Source of the DNA: Leptobrachium leishanense
Lineage: Eukaryota > Chordata > Amphibia > Anura > Megophryidae
Direction of reading: 5' to 3'
NCBI GenBank assembly: GCA_009667805.1
Contig: CM019063.1
Location: forward strand, 191,948,661-192,012,660
DNA length: 64,000 bases
The notes under the pieces were generated by a model. The model ran no database searches. It saw only the letters and a program-made list of their open reading frames with translations, and had not been told where the DNA came from. Both the position numbers and the translations under genes were made by a program. Position 1 is the first letter of the stretch; each line of letters starts with the position of its first letter. This document shows, in pieces, positions 57,991-64,000 of this stretch.

Positions 57991-59089
57991 ATTGGAAAGG
58001 AGTGGATTGTGAAAAACTGGTCTGGAGCAGTGACATAAAAGGGTGCTGCTGGGTATCAAGTGGCAGCAGCACCAGCTTGGGCACGGGCCTTCCTACGGGC
58101 ATCTCCTCTGTCCGTGATAGTATAGCACGTGATTCATACCCAAATTTCAGATGCCATGGCATAGAAAAACGATGAGCAATGCACCTGATTGAGAGGACAT
58201 CTACAAGGAGTCCAGGCTGCATTACAGCTTCTGTATTTTTTTCCCTTGTCCAAAAGATTCTTTCTATTTTAAAAGGTAGGTCCAGGGACAGACAGATTTA
58301 CTGTATAGCCGATCGCCTTATCATGGGGTCGGGAAGGAATTTTTTGCTTGTGACACCTTGCTAGGGGCTCTTTTCCAATCCTGGTGTAATTTACAACAGC
58401 ACTGGTTACGTTTGCACCAGGATTGTAATACAGCCATAGAAGGTTGTCCAAGTTGTTTCGCCTTCCTCTGGACTAGCAGATAAGGAACGCATCTTTTGGA
58501 CATGTGATTAGATTTTTAAATAAATAATATAAACTTCAATTTGTTTCTCGCTCATTTATTCCAATAAGTAAACCTCAGTAAAATAGATCTTTAGTAAAGC
58601 ACATTTTAACAACTTTATTGAGGAAAGCTGCTGGTGGAGCAGCACCGGGTCCACTTCTGGTAGTGGCATTGAGGTATAATCCGAGTGGATATCCTTTCCT
58701 TTTAGTGTGTTTCTAGAGTTTTACTGCTCACAAAAAAAATTTGCTCTGTAATGTATATCAGCACTGACAAGTGGGATAAAACCAGTGCTGAATTAAGGCC
58801 TTCATGGGCCTGGAGTGGAAGAGTTGGGTGTGCCTCTGCCACTTCTTCTCACCTATCCAATGTGCCATTACCAGGGACTGACAACTTTTGGCCTGGGGGC
58901 AAGTATAACCCAGAGGCCTAAAGTGCAGAAACTTGTCCCCCCACTTAAAGTGCGTCGGCAGCTCATCTCTGCTCTTACTCACTGCCTCCACACAGATTTT
59001 CTCTTCAGTTATCAATGTCTCCACAACTCTCCATAGTGGTAAACTGGGGCCTTGAGTAAGAAACAGAGAGGAGCACAGCCCCATCCCTG
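57991..59089. other. Intergenic, no feature recognised
   Basis: No convincing exon or repeat terminus; degenerate minisatellite units fade out near 58000. Confidence 0.45.
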
Positions 59090-60375
59090 CTGAGCTATTT
59101 CACCTCCGTGTGCAGAGCTCATTTTGACAGTATAGTGCTCATTATGTTTAAACTCGATTTGAAGTCATGTTTTATTACAGGGCTCAGACAAATGATATAT
59201 CTTTTTTTCAGCAGACTGCAGATTCAAAATATATTATTTCTATGTATACGTCATGTCCTGTCAGAATGCTGTAACAAAAACTTCAGAAAAAATTAAAATT
59301 TCCATTCAGATTTAAATTATTTACAGAACATAGTGGGCTCTATTACATTATTTGCGCAAAAAACACTCGCGCAGCACGTTAATTTGTGTGCGAAGCGTTA
59401 AACGTTAACGCGCGTAAATTAACGCTGGTATTACAATCCAGGCGCATTTTGCCACGCGTCAAAAAATATTGACGCGTAAAAAAGACGTGCAAAAACACGC
59501 TCGCATTAACGTTGCACGCAGAAATCGGTGTGCGGACTGTTTTTTCATGCGATTCAGCCAATCAGAATTAAGAACCACAATTGTCTCCCGTTAAGTTTTT
59601 GCGTCTGTCAAAGTCAATCTGAATATATATGCTGCAGCAATAATAAAAACACGCACAACTTCTTAATTTTATTGTTTGGGTATGAGTAGAATGTGTAACT
59701 ATACTTTGCTGTATTTTTATTTTCGGGCTGGTGTATTTGGGTTCAGCCAAGATGTTCAGATTTGCCATTAACACCAGCTTTTCAAAGACGTTAAAATTAT
59801 GCGCGCAAACGCTGTGCGCTAAATTTTGCGTATAGATTGTAATACCATCCTCATATCAGCGCACAAACGCATTTGCGCTCACAATGTTAAGTATAGGACA
59901 CGCGCAGTACAGTACACTCGCAAAGGGTTCGCGCAGGTCCACCTGCGTTAGACGTTAACAAGCATTTTTTGCGGACGTTGTAATACGACGTTCAGCGCAA
60001 AGGGTTTTGCCCCTCGCGTTAATGCGGTTTTGCGCACGCGTTAAAATTTGCGTTAAGAATGTAATAGAGCCCAAAATTATTTTGTCACATTTTAACATCC
60101 AAACCTTTGTATTATGTATTCATTAGGGGTACTCTAGTTAAAAAAAAATTATATAGAAACCCATGACTGCATTTTCTGATAAAATATGCAATTTTAACAA
60201 AAATGAAAATTTTTGCTTGTGTTGTGGAGGATAGTGTTTTATGAATAATAGGACTATGTATAAAACAATGAACTTGCACCCAGCGTGGGAAATGAGAAGG
60301 TGTGTAATGGCAGCAGTATTGCTTATTTTATACATGACAAATGCACAATGCCATTGACTCTGTAGCCTCCAGAAA
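59090..60375 (+). repeat. Fragment of the long TTAA element with a nested element
   Basis: 59090-59336 (CACCTCCGTGTGCAGAGCTC, GCTCATTATGTTTAAACTCG) and 60073-60375 align with 18570-18960 in order, split by the insert at 59337-60072. Confidence 0.6.
59337..60072. mobile_element. Palindromic element, GGGCTCTATTACATT ends
   Basis: TGGGCTCTATTACATTATTT at the left is mirrored by AAGAATGTAATAGAGCCCA at the right. The interior repeats GCGTTAA-type motifs. Decayed relatives are at 60873-61455 and near 34886. Confidence 0.7.
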
Positions 60376-60872
60376 TTAGGATATGCCAAGGATTTCAGGT
60401 CCATTTGTAAGTGGTTTAATAAGGGCTAACAAAACAACATCCATGTATAGAAGCTGTAGAGCTTTAGCTTTGGCAACACTTTTTAAAAAACAAAATTTGA
60501 GATATCCTGCGTATGTGAAGAGACTCAAATATAAAATTCAAAATGCTTCCAATAAATCAGAGACTCGAAGGATTTTTGTTAGCACAGCTCAAGAATCACT
60601 TCTTTCAATATCCCAAAAACTTTCTAAGCGCAGTTAATGACACCAAAAGTAATACAGTCCATACCTGACCTCATGTGGCAGGACAAAATTATAAAAAAAT
60701 AGTGTGTAAAATGTGTATATGAAGCAAATTAATTCCATGTTTGGATTCTGGTCCCGTCCCATCCCCTAAATATCCAGTATTTGCAAATATTCCAAAACAC
60801 TTCCGATAAGAGATCCGCAACCTGTATGACTAATGCTCGAAAACCAACAACTTATCCACGATGGACTTGTTG

Positions 60873-61455
60873 AAGGGAACCATCACATGCTCAGTGCTAA
60901 AGCGGGGATGCCACCAGGAATAAACCTGCACCCGCAGGTTTCCCTTAGCGTCTTCCTTTTAACATCAGATTACAAGGCAGGCGCTGAATTAAGCAGCCTG
61001 TCCCGTAACGAGCGCTTTTCCCAGTCTCTCTCTGCACTCGGTGGCCAGAAGCGCCAGATCGGGCTGCTGTTCGTGTCGTGGGATGATAGGTGAGGATCTG
61101 TTTTTTTTTTTTGGGGAGGGGGGGATTCAGCTGGTGATAATCGATTCCACAGAAGCTGTATCAGTTATCACCAGCCTCGAGCTGTGGCTAACATTTTAGT
61201 TGCCGGAGGGGTGCGGAAATTAGGATAAGTAAGGTATTACTAACGCTAATTACTCTTTTCACTCCCCTTGTTAAGTATAGGGAGAGCAAAGTACAGTAAG
61301 CTTGCGGTATAAACCGCTATTAGCAATGCGCTACCAGGTTTTTAAACCCATTGGCGTTTGGGATGTGATATGGGTAGCATGCAGTAACCTCATTTAACCT
61401 AGCACTGTCACTCATATATGTGAGCACTAGCGTTAAGGAGGTGATAGGGCCCAAA
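60873..61455. mobile_element. Decayed relative of the GGGCTCTATTACATT element
   Basis: GGGAACCATCACATGCTCAG faces GCGTTAAGGAGGTGATAGGG. Shares GCTAAAGCGGGGATGCC-type motifs with 34886-35000. Confidence 0.5.
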
Positions 61456-61700
61456 GAGTGCATCTCCTTCCAGAGACATTTTCTACATTATTCCTCCAAG
61501 GGTATGAATCTTGACAAAATAATTTTATGCAGCCCTTACCAGGAGCCAGTTATCCTGTAGTCTGTGAAAATGTTTTCATGCTAAACAATGACTGCCCATA
61601 TGAGCTTATCTGTCTCAGAGCAAGTCCGTGCTCCCAACTCATGACATGCTTATACAGTGCATTCTGACAAATCTTTGTACGGGGGAAACAAAACACATTC

Positions 61701-62597
61701 ATGGTTATTCTAAGAGAATCAAAAAGTCACCACACGTTCGGTGACTTTTCGGTCTCAATTCGGTTCAATTTGGCGATCCCATTTTGGCGACCCTACGGTG
61801 TATTCAGCAAGCACCACAGGGCCGTCATAGTGCAGGGAAAAGTCACCGCAAACCTGCCGAAAACTCACCGCAAATCACGGCGAAGGCACACCGAAAACCC
61901 GCAAAAATATCTGGATTAACCCCGCGAACACGCCGGAGAAACCCGAATAGGAGCCAATCAGAGCGCAGAGCAGCCGCCGGAAAAAGCCGACACGGCAGAC
62001 GAATGGAGTGGAAAAAAAACAACAGTACGCTTGAATGTTTGAAAAGTGAAACGCTGTTTGCAAAGAAACTACAGAACGAAAATGTCTGAAATTTACATAT
62101 GAGATCCAATGAATGATAATAAAAAGGGCTGTTACAGAAAAAAGAAGTTAAAATAATAATACTAATAAAAAAAAGGATTTTTTTTTCTGAAAAAAAAATC
62201 CCGATAAATGCTTAAAAAATCTTAAACAAAATCTATAAATAAAGATACTTTTTACTGCAGAATATTATAATGAACGGTTTATTAGATATTGAATTAAAAT
62301 GGGAATATTTTTAACATTGAAGCCTATGGGATTCGCCTGAATAAATCTGCCACATGAAGCCACCGAATGGCAGGGCAATTCGGCAACTTTTCACTGCTGG
62401 TTTTTGTTCTCTGAATAGACGAAGCTATGGGGATCTCACTGCCCCCAAACAGGCGCCATATGTGCAGGCAATTCGCCAACATTTGGCGAATTGCCTGCTC
62501 TCTGGATAGCCGAATGGCCAAGAAAGGTAACCGAACGCTGATTTTCAGCGTCCGGTTACCTTTTCGGCAGCCATTCGGATCTCTTTGAATAACCCTG
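61701..62597. mobile_element. CAGGGTTATTCAAAGAG element, copy 2
   Basis: GGTTATTCTAAGAGAATC at the left and GATCTCTTTGAATAACCCTG at the right. It aligns in reverse with 31854-32674 (GTCACCACACGTTCGGTGAC, AACCGAACGCTGATTTTCAG). Confidence 0.75.
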
Positions 62598-63034
62598 ATT
62601 GCGTCACTAATCCAGAGGTTGTGGAGAACTGAATGTTTTATAAAAAAATAACTTAGCCGGGTGCCTGGTAATACGTGTGTGGGCAGGGGAATCTCTTTAC
62701 AAGCTCCGTACAGGGTGGCACTCCACAAAACCTATCCAATTTAAAGCGTTAAGTAGGTCAGGATGTGTAGAGTGTCCCTTTAGCTGCAAGTAGACACACA
62801 ACCTCACAATTGTCTGTAATGCTTTTTGCACTAAAGGCAGTTTTATCTTATTGTTGCAGTGGTGTTGAGGAGAGGGCATGGATGCTGTCCTTCATTGTGA
62901 GACGATTATGAGAAGGTGATCCATAATATAACGGGAAAGTGCTGTTTGAGATTGTAGATGAATAAATGAGGTTCATGGTTTGAAACAGCATAATAAAGAA
63001 TCAGAGATGTCCTTTACTATGGAAGCAAGAAATA

Positions 63035-63246
63035 TTTATTACAATGATGCCGATAATGTACAATATAGTTCTAGTGTACATCTGAAAAAAGTGACACTAG
63101 CCATGAGTTGGCTTCTGGAAGAGAGTTTATACCTGTTTAAAAAAAAGGTAAGTGCTACTCAAAAGTGCTGAAAATTATTGGCCACAATACAAAGCCCCAA
63201 TGCCATGCTCAGGGAAAAAGTCTTTGTGTTCCAACTGATGTTCCCT
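63035..63246 (-). promoter_or_regulatory. ASCC2: ASCC2 3' UTR with candidate poly(A) signal
   Basis: AATAAA on the minus strand at 63035-63040, about 207 bases beyond the stop codon. It is the nearest canonical signal that I see. Confidence 0.5.
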
Positions 63247-63418
63247 TTAGGAAGGTATCATGCCTTTGTTTCTCTTCCTGTCTGCCATGTTCCTGCGATT
63301 GTGGTTGGCCCTGGCCCCTTTGTTGGCTTCTTTCTTCCTGCGGTCCTGTACTGTCTCCCGACTTTGCCCCTGGCCTCTACTTGCTCCAGTTACAGCTGGT
63401 GTATTATCCTGCCGAATT
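63247..63418 (-). CDS. ASCC2: ASCC2 terminal coding exon (rest beyond window)
   Basis: 172 nt after an acceptor GTCTGTCCACAG at 63419 and above, ending with TAA at 63247-63249. It encodes a basic tail ending ANHNRRNMADRKRNKGMIPS, which I recognise as the C-terminus of ASCC2. The family works in the ASCC complex with the helicase ASCC3, in DNA alkylation repair and ribosome quality control, and binds K63-linked ubiquitin through a CUE domain upstream of this exon. Only the C-terminal 57 residues are in the window. Opposite orientation to UQCR10 agrees with the human locus. The plus-strand frame over it is a shadow. Confidence 0.85.
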
Positions 63419-63589
63419 CTGTGGACAGACAGCATGTAGTAATAGTAACTAAAAATACAGAGAACGGCCTTCTCCTTTTAGGCTGCTGACAAACGTTCTC
63501 CTTCACTACTTAAATACTGGTTCAAATACTCCAGCTTCCTATGAAAACCAAAAGCAAATAATAATTTTTGACCACTGTATTTCCATGTC

Positions 63590-63665
63590 ATGTTAGGTGT
63601 CATTGGACAGGTCAGAGTCTGGCCTTTCTAATGATACCAAACATGACCATTTAACATGTCACGAG

Positions 63666-63697
<32 letters not shown>

Positions 63698-63990
63698 TAC
63701 ATATATATACACACACAAACAAACATAAGATTATTTTTAAATTAATTTTGTGCTGTTTTCATAATTAACTGGTTGGCCGTAGAAGACACGCTGAGCGTGT
63801 CCTCCACTTTCCCGCTTGGCTGCGGAGGACACATTCAGCACGTCGTCACAGCCTCATGCTGACCACAGTCTTCTCCTGGTGAGGGCTGACATCTTGCCTC
63901 TGGGACCTCCCCCAGCTCACTGACGTAATCTTGCATAAATAATCATTGACAACCATTGTAAACACAAAAGGTTTTCCACTAAACCTTGTT
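63590..63990. repeat. Fragment of the long TTAA hairpin element with AT microsatellite
   Basis: CTTTCTAATGATACCAAACA and GAGGACACATTCAGCACG are family landmarks. An (AT)n run lies at 63666-63693 between them. This would be ASCC2 intron. Confidence 0.55.
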
Positions 63991-64000
63991 TATTCACAGA

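Noticed and set aside
63178..63489. Plus-strand 103-codon hydrophobic frame
   Set aside because: Antisense shadow of the ASCC2 terminal exon.

Overview
The window is vertebrate nuclear DNA, most likely from an anuran amphibian. It holds three host protein-coding genes, recognised by splicing exons by eye, set in a dense bed of mobile-element remnants. The order and orientation ZMAT5 (minus), UQCR10 (plus), ASCC2 (minus) match the arrangement I know from human 22q12. The frog assignment is an inference from the repeats: short elements at TTAA sites, Tc1, hAT and Harbinger-type miniature elements, L2 LINEs, and a tRNA-like SINE sharing the L2 tail. I cannot name the species.

Layout. From 1 to about 24.6 kb I find no host gene, only repeats and unrecognised sequence. 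ZMAT5 occupies about 24.6-46.0 kb on the minus strand: five coding exons, 504 nt including the stop, 167 aa, spread over 21 kb of introns full of transposons. A CpG-rich stretch of 401 bp separates the ZMAT5 and UQCR10 start codons and looks like a shared divergent promoter. UQCR10 (plus, two coding exons, 60 aa) runs from 46.36 to 49.34 kb. From 49.3 to 63.0 kb is intergenic: an L2 LINE with a SINE inside it, a TTAA element, a 34-bp minisatellite of about 2.5 kb split by a retroelement, and several palindromic elements. The last coding exon of ASCC2 lies at 63247-63418 on the minus strand, tail to tail with UQCR10; the rest of that gene is beyond the right edge.

The three genes do not form a pathway. 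ZMAT5 encodes the U11/U12 snRNP 20K protein of the minor spliceosome, UQCR10 a small subunit of respiratory complex III, and ASCC2 a ubiquitin-binding subunit of the ASCC complex. They share neighbourhood and, for the first two, probably a promoter.

Much of the window's open-frame signal is spurious. Minisatellites at 6.1-7.0, 27.6, 30.2-30.7 and 53.7-56.2 kb have units lacking stop codons and stay open in several frames on both strands. The most unusual items are a poly(A)-tailed retroelement present twice with perfect 13-15 bp target-site duplications and a related ORF that I do not recognise, a TTAA element built as a chain of near-perfect hairpins, and a hAT family that carries a minisatellite inside it. 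No host gene system new to me was found.
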